DNA of 64,000 nucleotides from Streptomyces collinus (GTDB taxonomy: Bacteria > Actinomycetota > Actinomycetes > Streptomycetales > Streptomycetaceae). Shown here piece after piece: positions 25,870-34,714 of the stretch. The position numbers were made by a program, and so were the translations under genes. Where the stretch lies: NCBI RefSeq assembly GCF_031348265.1, contig NZ_CP133771.1, positions 8,432,001 to 8,496,000 on the forward strand, written 5' to 3'. The notes beneath the pieces were generated by a model, which searched no databases, was not told where the DNA came from, and was given only the letters and a program-made list of their open reading frames with translations. Each line of letters opens with the position of its first letter. Within the stretch, counting starts at the first letter, position 1.

Positions 25870-27006
25870 ATGAGTATCCCGAAGCGCGTCGCCGTGATCG
25901 GCGCCGGCAGCATGGGCAGCCAGGCCATGTGGCGGCTGGCCGCCCGCGGAGCCGAGGTCATCGGCTACGACCGGTACGCGCCGGGCCACGACCGCGGTGC
26001 GGCCGGGGGTGAGAGCCGCATCTTCCGAGCCGCCCACCTCGGCGAGCCCGGGTACATTCCGTTGTTGCGGCTCGCGGACGGGCTGTGGGAGCAGCTCCAG
26101 GCGGAGACGGGCCGGTCGCTGCGACGCCGCAGCGGCAGCCTCGTGATGGGAGAGACCGTCTCACCGGCCATGCGTCTCCTGCTGTCCACCAGCGCCGCCC
26201 ATGGCCTGGATCACGAGGTGCTGGACCGGGAGGAACTCGCGCGTTGCTACCCGCAGCACCGTCTCCCGGACGGGCACACCGCGGTCCTCGACCGGTTGGG
26301 TGCCGTCATCAGGCCGGAGGCGTCGATCCAGGCCGCCGCCGCCCGGGCCGAGCAGTTGGGCGCCCGGCTGCGCCGCTATACCCCGGTGCGGGAGGTCGCC
26401 CGCGCGGCGGGCGGCGGGGTACAGATCGTCACCGACCAGGGCACGGACCACGTGGACGCCGCGGTGGTGACCGTGGGCCCCTGGGTCAACACCCTGCTCC
26501 CGGACCTGCCACAGACCGTCGACGTCCGCCGGGTGCTCTGCTCCTGGCACCTGCCCACCCGCCACGACTGGTTCGCGGGCGGTGCCCCTTCCTTCGTGCG
26601 CGCCGCACCCCACGACTGCTTCGGAATCCCGTCGCCCGACGGCATCTCCGTCAAGCTCGGTCTCTCCTTCAAATACCATGCGCCGGTTCCCGAGCCCGAA
26701 CGGCTCGACCGTACGGTCCGCCCCGAAGAACTCGGCATCTTCCGCGAGCTCATCGGTGACCTCATGCCCGACCTGAACCCCGACCCCATCCGGCTGTCGG
26801 CCTACATGGAGGGCTACACCGACTCCGGAAACCCGCTCGTCGGTCATCTCCCCGGCGAGGACGACATCATCGTCATGGCCGGGTTCTCCGGCAGCGGCTT
26901 CAAGCTGTCGCCCGCCATGGGGGAGATCGCCGCCGACCTGGCGCTCGACGGCACCACGGAGCACCCCATCGACTTCCTCGCTCCGGCAGGAGCCGGCGCC
27001 GCCTGA
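25870..27006 (+). CDS. solA: FAD-dependent N-methyl amino acid oxidase (SolA/MSOX family)
   Basis: A 378-residue flavoprotein of the monomeric sarcosine / N-methyltryptophan oxidase family. The dinucleotide motif is VIGAGSMGSQAMWRLA (G11, G13, G16), and GFSGSGFKLSPAMG near the C terminus is characteristic. It should oxidatively demethylate a secondary amine to give formaldehyde and H2O2. The cysteine that carries FAD covalently in this family (the CxYT position) appears to be alanine here (LSAYMEGYT), so flavin may be non-covalent or the substrate class different. AGGAG precedes the ATG. The gene name reflects family, not proven substrate. Confidence 0.82.
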   Translation: MSIPKRVAVIGAGSMGSQAMWRLAARGAEVIGYDRYAPGHDRGAAGGESRIFRAAHLGEPGYIPLLRLADGLWEQLQAETGRSLRRRSGSLVMGETVSPAMRLLLSTSAAHGLDHEVLDREELARCYPQHRLPDGHTAVLDRLGAVIRPEASIQAAAARAEQLGARLRRYTPVREVARAAGGGVQIVTDQGTDHVDAAVVTVGPWVNTLLPDLPQTVDVRRVLCSWHLPTRHDWFAGGAPSFVRAAPHDCFGIPSPDGISVKLGLSFKYHAPVPEPERLDRTVRPEELGIFRELIGDLMPDLNPDPIRLSAYMEGYTDSGNPLVGHLPGEDDIIVMAGFSGSGFKLSPAMGEIAADLALDGTTEHPIDFLAPAGAGAA

Positions 27007-27118
27007 TCCCCGGCGAACGCCGACGTCATCACCCGCACCCCGACACCCCTGTCATGGGCATGCCCGAAAGCGGTGTGGCCCGTAACCAGTTCCCCGAAGC
27101 AGGAAAGTGAGCACTTCC

Positions 27119-27799
27119 ATGCCCATTCCCTCGTTCCAGTTCCGCCCGACGTACGTCTCCTTCGACTGTTACGGCACGCTGATCGAGTGGCCGATGACCC
27201 CCATCACGCGTGAACTCGTCGGCGACCAGATCCCGGCCGAGCACTGGGAGCAGTTCGTCAAGGAGTTCCGCGGCTACCGCTACGACTCGGTCTGCGGCGA
27301 GTACTGCCCCTACGAGCAGACGCTGCAGGACGCCTTCGAGGGTGTCTGCCGCAAGTGGGGCGTGAAGGCCGCCCCGGACGCCGGCCAGCGCTTCGCCGAC
27401 GGCGTCCGCAGCTGGGGCCCGCACGCCGACGTGCCGGAGCCGCTGAAGAAGATGGGCGAGAACTACAAGCTGGTGATCCTCTCCAACGCCGACGACTCGT
27501 TCCTCCAGGAGAGCGTGCCCCGGCTCGGGGCGGACTTCCACGCGGTCTTCACCGCGGAGCAGGCCGGCTACTACAAGCCCCGGTACGCCGCCTTCGAGTA
27601 CATGCTCGACCAGCTCGACGCGTCCCCCGAGGACTTCGTGCACGTCTCCTCGCACACCCGCTACGACCTGATGCCGATGCACGACATGGGCTTCCGCAAC
27701 CTCGTCCTCCTGGACCGTGGCTGCGACCCGGTCACCCACGGCTACGAGTACGTGACCGTGAAGTCCCTGGACGAGCTCAACCGGATGCTCGGCATCTGA
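27119..27799 (+). CDS. haloacid dehalogenase type II-like hydrolase
   Basis: A 226-residue HAD-superfamily hydrolase. Motif I is FDCYGTLIEW (nucleophile D16), motif II is the serine in VILSNADD, the lysine is in GYYKPRY, and the acidic end is the HVSSHTRYDLMPMHDMG loop. It resembles type II 2-haloacid dehalogenases, but the natural substrate in such oxidase-linked clusters is often another small acid or phosphate ester. GTG at 27107 is possible, but AGGA is too close to it; ATG 27119 is preferred. It follows the amine oxidase gene by 112 bp. Confidence 0.85.
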   Translation: MPIPSFQFRPTYVSFDCYGTLIEWPMTPITRELVGDQIPAEHWEQFVKEFRGYRYDSVCGEYCPYEQTLQDAFEGVCRKWGVKAAPDAGQRFADGVRSWGPHADVPEPLKKMGENYKLVILSNADDSFLQESVPRLGADFHAVFTAEQAGYYKPRYAAFEYMLDQLDASPEDFVHVSSHTRYDLMPMHDMGFRNLVLLDRGCDPVTHGYEYVTVKSLDELNRMLGI

Positions 27800-27830
27800 C
27801 TCGCTGGATTTCTGCCGTGCGGCATCGGGG

Positions 27831-28184
27831 TCACGACACGGTCAGGTAGATCTTGCGCACCGTTTCGATGGTCTTCCAGACACCGACATAGCCCGGCTTC
27901 ATGACAAAGCTGTCGCCTGCCTTGTAGACCACCGGCTCGCCGCCTTCCGGCGTGAGTTCGACGACGCCGGAGAGGATGTGGCAGAACTCGAACGTCTCGC
28001 CCTTGATCGAGCGCGTCTCGCCGGGCGTGGCTTCCCAGACGCCGGTTTTGATCGTTTCCCCGCAGGCGGCGTCCTGGGCCCAGGTCTTGTAGGCCGGGTC
28101 GCCGGAGATCAGGCGCTCCGGCAGTGGGCCGGACTCCTGGGGTGCGAAGGAGGGGTTGGGATCGATGGTCTTCAGGAGCGACAT
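27831..28184 (-). CDS. cupin domain protein (cupin_3 / DUF861 type)
   Basis: A 117-residue small cupin with the cupin_3 pattern: KTGVWEATPGETR, then FEFCHILSGVVELTPEGGEP and GDSFVMKPGYVGVWKTIETVRKIYLTV. AAGGA precedes the ATG. Such proteins are frequently encoded next to amine or amino-acid oxidases. Here it is convergent with the HAD gene at the end of the catabolic cluster. Function is not established. Confidence 0.85.
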   Translation of the reverse strand: MSLLKTIDPNPSFAPQESGPLPERLISGDPAYKTWAQDAACGETIKTGVWEATPGETRSIKGETFEFCHILSGVVELTPEGGEPVVYKAGDSFVMKPGYVGVWKTIETVRKIYLTVS

Positions 28185-28462
28185 GCTTTTCCTTCTGAGG
28201 GTTCAGGAACGACGCAATACGAGGGCGGACGCCACCGGTGGCGTGGATCGTCCGACCGGTTGCCGTCCATCAAGTGTTTCCGGGGTCCCGCACGGGGCCG
28301 ACGGGTGATCTGTCCGTTGCGGACACGATGTTCGGACGTTGTGTCAGGAGGGGGCTGGGAGGCGGCACGAACGGCCCCGTGCGGCCCGGGGAGGTGCTGA
28401 AGCTCCGGGACGTCAAGGAGACGTTCCGCAAGGTGTACAGCATCGGCAGGTGACGAGCCCCC

Positions 28463-31300
28463 TCACCAGGCCGCGTCCTCCCACTGCTCCAGCAGGGCGT
28501 CGGCCGACACCTCCTCGGGTTCGGCCTCCGGACTCCGGGTGGACTGTTCGGTCCAGATGACCTTGCCGCGGGCCATGTAGCGCGTTCCCCACCGCCGGGC
28601 GAACCGGGCGACGAGGAACAGTCCCCGCCCGCCCTCGTCGGTGATCGCGGCCCTGCGCAGATGGGGTGAGGTGCTGCTGCCGTCGGCGACTTCACAGATC
28701 AGGCTGTCGCCGTCGCGCAGCACCCGCAGCCGGATCGGTCCGATGCCGTAGCGGATGGCGTTGGTGACCAGCTCGCTGACGATCAACTCGGTCGTGAAGG
28801 CCAGCTCCTCCAGTCCCCAGACCCTGAGCCGCCCGGTGACGTCCGCCCTGATGCCCGCCACGACCGCCGGATCGCCGGGCACCTCCCACTCGGCCACCCG
28901 CGAGGGGTCCAGCAGCCGGGTGCGGGCGACGAGCAGGGCGATGTCGTCGCTCGACCGGGCGGGCAGCAGCGCGTCGAGGACGTCCTGGCAGGTCTCCTCC
29001 GGAGAGCGGCGGGCTCCGGCCAGAGCGTGGCGCAACGCCTCCAGGCCGGTGTCGATGCCCCGCTCTCGGTCCTCGACCAGACCGTCCGTGTAGAAGACCA
29101 GCCGCGAGCCCTCGGAGAGACTGACCTCGGCGGTCTCGAAGGGTTCGGCGCCGCCCAGGCCGAGCGGCGGAGAACCGGGCACCCGCAGGTACTCCACGGT
29201 GCCGTCGGGATGCACCAGGGCCGGCTCCGGATGCCCGGACCGGGACAGGCAGCACATCCCGGACGCCGGATCGTAGACGGCGTAGAGACAGGTGGCGCCC
29301 GCGACGCTCTCGTGGTCACGCTCCCCGTTCTCGTCGCTGTCCATCCGCGCGACCAGCTCGTCCAGGTGCCCGAGGAGCTCGTCCGGGGGCAGGTCGAGAG
29401 CGGAGAAGTTGTGCACCGCGGTACGCAGCCGGCCCATCGTGGCCGCGGCGTGCAGGCCGTGCCCCACGACGTCGCCGACCACCAGGGCGACCCGGGCACC
29501 GGGCAGGGGAATCACGTCGAACCAGTCGCCGCCCACGCCCTCCAGGGCGGGCAGATAGCGGTGGGCGACCTCGACGGCCGCGTGGTCGGGCAGGGAGCCC
29601 GGCAACAGGCTGCGCTGCAGTGACTCCGCCAGGGTGTGCTCGCGGGTGAAGCGGCGGGCGTTGTCGACGGCCACCGCGGCCCGGGCGGCCAGTTCCTCGG
29701 CGAAGGCCAGATCCTCCCTGCCGAAGGGAGGGCCGGTGGAGCGCCAGAAGCTCGCCATGCCCAGCACCACACCGCGGGCCTGGAGCGGCACCGTGATCAG
29801 GGAGTGGAAACCGAGGTCCAGCACGCGCCGCGCGCGCTCGGGGTCCTGGGCGCTCATCCAGCCGCCCGGAGCCGTCAGGTCGACGTCCAGGACCGCACGG
29901 CCGCGCTCGGCACCGACGGCCGCCGGCGACGAGGGGACGAAGCGGATCAGCTCACCCACCGGATAGAGGGACCGGGCACCGTCGACGCCGTGCACCGCCA
30001 CCCGGCGCATCTGCGGACCGGGCCCGGCCGACACCGCACCGCGCAGGATCGGATCCAGCAGATCGACGGTGGCGGTGTCGGCGAACCGGGGGACCGCCAC
30101 CTCGGCCAGTTCCTGGGCGGTGCGCACCACGTCCAGCGTCGTTCCGATCCGCACTCCCGCCTCGTACAGCAGCCCCAGCCGCTCCCGGGCCACCTCCGCC
30201 CGGCCCGCCAGCGCCCGCAGCTCCGTCGTGTCGCGCAGGGTCGCCACGCTGCCCGCCGTGTGGTCGTCCGGGTCGACGGGCCGCACATTGACCGCCAGCA
30301 GCCGGTCGCCGGCCAGGTGCACCACGTCGGTCGCCGGCCGGCCCGCACCCAGCAGCTCGGCGGTGCCCGCCTCCAGACCGAGGTCCGTGAACCGGCGCTC
30401 CTCGGCATCCGCGGGCAGGTTCAGCAGCCGCCGCGCCTCGTCGTTCGCGAGCAGCAGTCGGCCGTCGCTCCCGACGATCAGCACGCCCTCACGCACCGCG
30501 TGCAGTACCGCGTCGTGATGCTCGTACATGCGGGTCATCTCGGACGGATCCAGGCCGCGGGTCTGTCGCCGCAACCGCCACGAGACCAGTGCGGTGCCGC
30601 CCGCGGCCACCGCGAGCGCGCCGCCGGCGAAGCCCAGCAGCTGGGGCAGCTGGTCCATCACCACGTCGTCCACGCTGGCCACGGTGACCCCGACGGACAC
30701 GAAGCCGACGATGGTGATCCCGTTGGTGTCGTAGACCGGAACCGTCGTGTCCACGGCAAGACCGAGACTGCCCTCGAACGTCTTGGTGAACGGCCGGTCG
30801 GCGGCGCCGCCCTCGCGCACGGCGTAGATGTGCTTGCCGATCAGCTTCGGGTCGGGATGGGTCCAGCGGAAACCCTGCGGATCGAAGGTCACCACGTAGT
30901 CGACGCCGGTGTTCTTCCGGGCGTCCTCGGCGCGCGGCTGGAGCAGCTCGGTGGGGTCGCCGGACTTCATGGCGTCCAGCGTCCCCGGGGCCCGGGCGAA
31001 GGACTGGGCGACGCCCTTCGAGAGCTGACGCGCCTCCTGCGTGCTCGACTCCCGCGCCTGCACGACGAGGGCTCCTCCCGCGGCGGCGGCGAACAGCACC
31101 ATGATCACCGACTGCAGCAGGAACACCTGGCCGGCGACGCTGCGCACCCTCGGCAGGGCCCGCCATCGCGCTCCCGGAGACCGGGCGCCCGACTCCTGCC
31201 GCGCGTCCGGCTGCCCTGGCCGTCGTGAGGCCGACCGGGTACGCCCCCCGCTGCGCGGGGAGGAGCGGAAGGCCGAGATTCGACCGGGGTGCCGGGACAT
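28463..31300 (-). CDS. SpoIIE-type phosphatase with sensor, PAS, GAF and ATPase domains
   Basis: A 945-residue membrane signalling protein. Order: basic N terminus, TM1 (about 57-80), extracytoplasmic Cache-like sensor (81-218, with VDYVVTFDPQGFRWTHPDPK), TM2 (219-241), PAS (about 260-370), GAF (about 380-560), PP2C/SpoIIE phosphatase (about 575-790; GGDWFDV, GDVVGHGLHAA, FYTDGLVEDR, SSDDIALLVAR) and a C-terminal RsbW-like ATPase (NAIRYG, DEGGRGLFLV). It likely senses an external ligand and dephosphorylates an anti-anti-sigma factor, while the ATPase domain may bind a sigma factor. No partner gene is adjacent. A close paralogue with identical architecture lies at 50321-53056. The palindrome at 31330 is upstream. 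Confidence 0.92.
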   Translation of the reverse strand: MSRHPGRISAFRSSPRSGGRTRSASRRPGQPDARQESGARSPGARWRALPRVRSVAGQVFLLQSVIMVLFAAAAGGALVVQARESSTQEARQLSKGVAQSFARAPGTLDAMKSGDPTELLQPRAEDARKNTGVDYVVTFDPQGFRWTHPDPKLIGKHIYAVREGGAADRPFTKTFEGSLGLAVDTTVPVYDTNGITIVGFVSVGVTVASVDDVVMDQLPQLLGFAGGALAVAAGGTALVSWRLRRQTRGLDPSEMTRMYEHHDAVLHAVREGVLIVGSDGRLLLANDEARRLLNLPADAEERRFTDLGLEAGTAELLGAGRPATDVVHLAGDRLLAVNVRPVDPDDHTAGSVATLRDTTELRALAGRAEVARERLGLLYEAGVRIGTTLDVVRTAQELAEVAVPRFADTATVDLLDPILRGAVSAGPGPQMRRVAVHGVDGARSLYPVGELIRFVPSSPAAVGAERGRAVLDVDLTAPGGWMSAQDPERARRVLDLGFHSLITVPLQARGVVLGMASFWRSTGPPFGREDLAFAEELAARAAVAVDNARRFTREHTLAESLQRSLLPGSLPDHAAVEVAHRYLPALEGVGGDWFDVIPLPGARVALVVGDVVGHGLHAAATMGRLRTAVHNFSALDLPPDELLGHLDELVARMDSDENGERDHESVAGATCLYAVYDPASGMCCLSRSGHPEPALVHPDGTVEYLRVPGSPPLGLGGAEPFETAEVSLSEGSRLVFYTDGLVEDRERGIDTGLEALRHALAGARRSPEETCQDVLDALLPARSSDDIALLVARTRLLDPSRVAEWEVPGDPAVVAGIRADVTGRLRVWGLEELAFTTELIVSELVTNAIRYGIGPIRLRVLRDGDSLICEVADGSSTSPHLRRAAITDEGGRGLFLVARFARRWGTRYMARGKVIWTEQSTRSPEAEPEEVSADALLEQWEDAAW

Positions 31301-31329
31301 ACCGACTCTTTACCATGCACGTTCATATT

Positions 31330-31343
31330 CAGCCATATGGCTG
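31330..31343. promoter_or_regulatory. 14-bp perfect palindrome
   Basis: CAGCCATATGGCTG lies between the stop of the solute-binding lipoprotein gene and the start of the SpoIIE gene (both minus strand). It is either an operator for the phosphatase gene or a small hairpin after the lipoprotein gene. Confidence 0.45.
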
Positions 31344-31354
31344 CATTCGGTCGG

Positions 31355-32443
31355 TCAGGTGCGGGTCCACTCCAGCCAGCGCCTGGTCACCGCGTCACGG
31401 TTCTCCAGCCACCAGTCGATGTCCAGGTCGAAGCCCGACAGCAAATGGCCGGGAGTGCTCGCCAGATGCACCGCGGTGGACTCGGTGAGGTACCCGTAGG
31501 CGGCGGGCACCACGGGGCCGTCGGGATAGAGCCGGGCCATGTGGGCCTGCACCTCGGGCCGCAGCGCGAAATCGATCAGCCGGTAGGCGGCGTCCGGGTT
31601 CGCCGAGCCCTTGGGAATGCCGAAACCGTTGCTCTGCCTGCGGGCGCCGTTCCACTCGTAGGCGAGGGGAGCCCCGCGCCCGAGCAGGCTCTGGAGCCGG
31701 CCGGCCCAGGTGCTGGTGGCCATGACACTGCCGCGGGACAGCAGCTCACCGGGCTCCGCGCCGTACTCCCAGAACGTCCGCACCGAACCCCTGACCTCGT
31801 CCATGACCTTGAAGGCCCGGTCCACGTCGAGGGGGTAGAGCCGGTCGAGCGGCACACCGTCCGCGAGCAGCGCGAACTCCAGTTCCGGCCAGTCCACCTC
31901 ACCCTGCAGCGCGCGGCTGCCCGGGAAGCGCCGGAGGCTCCAGAAGTCCGCCCAGGACTCGGGCTTCCTCCCGCCGAACGTGTCGGTGCGGTAGGCGAGG
32001 ACGCTGGCCCAGTAGCTCTTGCCCACGCCGTTGGGGGTGAGCAGCGACTGGGCGATGCCGGCGTTCCGGGTGTTCTTCAACCGGCCGTAGTCCAGTGGCT
32101 CGGAGGCGCCCTCGTGCTCGAACAGCACCAGGTTGGACATGTCGATGTCCATGACGTCGAACCGCGGGCGGCCTTCCTTGATCTGGGCGAGCATCTGCTC
32201 GTGTCCGAAGTCCACGACGGTGATCCGGATGCCGGTCTCCCTGGTGAACGGGTCGTAGACGGCCTTCCGGTTCGCCTCGCCGTAGGAACCGCCGAAGTTC
32301 CGCACGACGAGCACTCTGCTGCTCTCGGCGGCACTCCGTCCGGTACGGGTCTCACACCCCGTGAGCGAGGCTGCGGCCGCGCCGGAGGCGAGCCCTCCGA
32401 CTCCGGTCAGGAAGGCTCTGCGGTCGAGTGCGATGTCTCCCAC
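31355..32443 (-). CDS. extracellular solute-binding lipoprotein (PotD-like)
   Basis: A 362-residue ABC-transporter substrate-binding protein. It has a twin-arginine motif (DRRAFLTG) and a lipobox (SLTGC, Cys30), so it is a Tat-exported lipoprotein. RVLVVRNFGGSYGEANRKAVYDPF is the type I/II binding-protein opening seen in spermidine/putrescine and iron-binding proteins; VDFGHEQMLAQIKEG and FDVMDIDMSNLVLFEHEG line the ligand cleft. GTG start at 32443 follows GGAGG. No permease or ATPase gene is adjacent, so it is an orphan, perhaps recruiting a transporter encoded elsewhere. Confidence 0.88.
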   Translation of the reverse strand: MGDIALDRRAFLTGVGGLASGAAAASLTGCETRTGRSAAESSRVLVVRNFGGSYGEANRKAVYDPFTRETGIRITVVDFGHEQMLAQIKEGRPRFDVMDIDMSNLVLFEHEGASEPLDYGRLKNTRNAGIAQSLLTPNGVGKSYWASVLAYRTDTFGGRKPESWADFWSLRRFPGSRALQGEVDWPELEFALLADGVPLDRLYPLDVDRAFKVMDEVRGSVRTFWEYGAEPGELLSRGSVMATSTWAGRLQSLLGRGAPLAYEWNGARRQSNGFGIPKGSANPDAAYRLIDFALRPEVQAHMARLYPDGPVVPAAYGYLTESTAVHLASTPGHLLSGFDLDIDWWLENRDAVTRRWLEWTRT

Positions 32444-32626
32444 CGGCTGCCTCCACAGTGCCCTCTGGATGATCCGTGACGGAGGGTGTCTCCTGGTCGG
32501 CCTGTTGCCTCGTGCATCTTTGGTCAGTGTTTACCAGGAAAAGTGCCTTCTTCACAGAGCCTGCGGCGGGGGCCCCGGAGACCATTGGTGCCCCGCACGG
32601 CCGCCGCACCCTCCCCCGCGGGCCCC

Positions 32627-33658
32627 TCAGTGGCGCAGTTCCACCGAGAGGTGCGAGGACAGCGAGCGGAGGAAGTCGGCCGCGTCGAAGATCTCGCCGG
32701 CGGAGACGACACCGGCCGTCCGGGTCCGCCCGGTGAGGATGCGGTGCACTGCCTCCACCGCGAGGGGCGCCGTGACCGCGTAGATGTCCCGCCCTCGCGC
32801 CACGGCGCGCCGTTCGGCGCCGCCGGAGCGCACGACGACGTCGACGAGGAAGGTCTGTGCGGACCGCCCGTGTTCGTCGACCGCGGTCGGCGTCGGGGTG
32901 CCGGGCGCCGACACGTCCCGGGCGGCCTCGGCCGTCATGTAGGTGCGCACCTCGGGGACGGCGAGGTGGCTGGGGATGGTGACGACGTCGGCCATCGTGA
33001 ACTCCCCGATGACCTCCCGGGAGCCCACGGGCTCGGGGAAGGGCCACTGGAGGGTCGTGGCCTGGTCCCGGCGGTAGTCCAGCCGCCCGTTCCGGTACAC
33101 CACGCGCGCACCGCCCCGCCGCTCCCGGGAGACCGCGCCGGCGGCCCGTGTCCCGTCCGTGGGCTGCCAACCGCTCAGCGCGTACGCCACGTGCGCCTCG
33201 TCGGCACCGGTCCAGTCGCCCATCGCCGCGGTGGCCAGCAGGTCACCGAGCGCGCCGAAGAACGCCATCGCCGGGACGATCACCGCTCCCGCGGCGCGGG
33301 CGCGGTCCGCGAAGTGCGCGAGCGTGTCCGCGTTCGCCTCGATCTCGGCCGCCACGTCGACATACGGGACGCCGGCGCGCAGGGCCGCCTCGATCACCGG
33401 AGCGGCCGTCGTGGCGAACGGCCCGGCACAGTTGACCACCGCCGCCGCCCCGGCCAGCGCGCGGTCGAGCGCGTCCGGATCGTCGACGGCCGCCGGACGG
33501 ACCTCCAGCCCGGGATACGACGCCGCCAGCGCCTTGAGTTTCACCTCGTCGCGGCCCGAGAGGACCGGGACGAACCCGCGCTCCAGCAGTTCCGCCACCA
33601 TGAACCGCCCGGTGTGACCGTACGCGCCGAATACCGTCACTGTCTGACCCGGTCCCAT
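32627..33658 (-). CDS. saccharopine dehydrogenase-like NAD(P)-binding protein
   Basis: A 343-residue protein of the saccharopine dehydrogenase / trans-acting enoyl reductase family. The Rossmann start is VTVFGAYGHTGRFMVAELLERG (residues 7-28), followed by AAVVNCAGPFATTAAPVIEAAL and YVDVAAEIEAN, the usual signature. Real saccharopine dehydrogenase activity is unlikely, since actinobacterial members of this length are mostly uncharacterised reductases. GGGGAG precedes the ATG. It is divergent from a GlxA-type regulator gene, its probable controller. Confidence 0.87.
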   Translation of the reverse strand: MGPGQTVTVFGAYGHTGRFMVAELLERGFVPVLSGRDEVKLKALAASYPGLEVRPAAVDDPDALDRALAGAAAVVNCAGPFATTAAPVIEAALRAGVPYVDVAAEIEANADTLAHFADRARAAGAVIVPAMAFFGALGDLLATAAMGDWTGADEAHVAYALSGWQPTDGTRAAGAVSRERRGGARVVYRNGRLDYRRDQATTLQWPFPEPVGSREVIGEFTMADVVTIPSHLAVPEVRTYMTAEAARDVSAPGTPTPTAVDEHGRSAQTFLVDVVVRSGGAERRAVARGRDIYAVTAPLAVEAVHRILTGRTRTAGVVSAGEIFDAADFLRSLSSHLSVELRH

Positions 33659-33724
33659 GAGCTCTCCCCTGTGCTCGACTGATCAACTGAGACCATCCTG
33701 ACGGCGACGGACATCCGATCGTGA

Positions 33725-33740
33725 GTGTCCGGAACGACAC
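33725..33740. promoter_or_regulatory. inverted repeat between divergent genes
   Basis: GTGTC-N6-GACAC forms an inverted repeat between the saccharopine-dehydrogenase-like gene and the GlxA-type regulator gene. It is a candidate operator for that regulator, though only 5-bp arms are seen. Confidence 0.4.
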
Positions 33741-33759
33741 GTGCCATACAATTACGGAC

Positions 33760-34704
33760 ATGACCACTGTCGCGCTGGCCGCCACCGACGGGATGCTGCA
33801 CTTCGAACTGGCCCTGGCCCACGAGGTGTTCGCCGCCGCCCCGGCCGGCGTGACCGGCCCCTGGTACGACCTCATGGTCTGCGGCCCGGCCGCCGTGCAC
33901 ATCGGCCGGTTCCGGCTGGAACCCGATGCAGGCCTCGACCGGCTCCGCCACGCCGGCACCGTGATCGTCCCCGGCTGGGCCGACGTCGACGAAGATCCGC
34001 CCGCAGGCCTGGTCGACGCGGTGCGCGAGGCCCACGAGGCGGGTGCGCGGGTGGTCTCCCTGTGTACGGGCGCGTTCGTACTGGCCGCGGCAGGGCTTCT
34101 CGACGGGCTGCGCGCCACCACGCACTGGGCGCACACCGGCGAACTGGCCGCCCGTCACCCCCTGGTGGAGGTCGACCCGGACGTGCTGTACGTCGACAAC
34201 GGCAGGGTGCTCACCTCCGCCGGCAAGGCCGCCGCACTGGATCTGTGCCTGCACCTCGTCCGGCTCGACCTGGGCTCGTCGGTCGCCAACGCCGTCGCCC
34301 GCCGCCTGGTCGTACCCCCGCACCGGGCAGGCGGCCAGGCCCAGTTCGTCACCAGCCCGGTGCCCGACCGGGACGACCACCCGCTCGCCGCCCTCTTCCC
34401 CTGGATCATCGAGCGGCTCGACCAGCCGCTGACCGTGGAGGACCTGGCCCGCCGGGCCGGAATGAGCTCCCGCCACCTGGGCCGGCACTTCAGAGCGGTC
34501 ACCGGCACGACCCCTCTGCAGTGGCTGCTGACCCAGCGCATCCGGCACGCCCAGGAACTGCTGGAGAAGACCGACGACAGCGTCGACACCATCGCGGCGG
34601 CCACCGGCATGGGGACCGCCACGACGCTGCGCCGCCACTTCAACCGCACGGTCGGCGTGCCCCCGGACACGTACCGCAGGACGTTCCGCTCGCGGGCACG
34701 CTGA
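33760..34704 (+). CDS. GlxA family AraC-type regulator
   Basis: A 314-residue regulator with an N-terminal DJ-1/PfpI-like domain (about 1-170; VIVPGWADVD and the nucleophile-elbow VVSLCTGAFVLAAAGLLDG with Cys) and a C-terminal AraC HTH pair (about 215-310; LTVEDLARRAGMSSRHLGRHFRAVTGTTPLQWL, then TIAAATGMGTATTLRRHFNRTVG). It likely senses a small molecule and controls the divergent reductase gene. The ATG at 33760 lies within CGGACATGA; no strong Shine-Dalgarno is seen. Confidence 0.9.
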   Translation: MTTVALAATDGMLHFELALAHEVFAAAPAGVTGPWYDLMVCGPAAVHIGRFRLEPDAGLDRLRHAGTVIVPGWADVDEDPPAGLVDAVREAHEAGARVVSLCTGAFVLAAAGLLDGLRATTHWAHTGELAARHPLVEVDPDVLYVDNGRVLTSAGKAAALDLCLHLVRLDLGSSVANAVARRLVVPPHRAGGQAQFVTSPVPDRDDHPLAALFPWIIERLDQPLTVEDLARRAGMSSRHLGRHFRAVTGTTPLQWLLTQRIRHAQELLEKTDDSVDTIAAATGMGTATTLRRHFNRTVGVPPDTYRRTFRSRAR

Positions 34705-34714
34705 TCCCGGCGAG

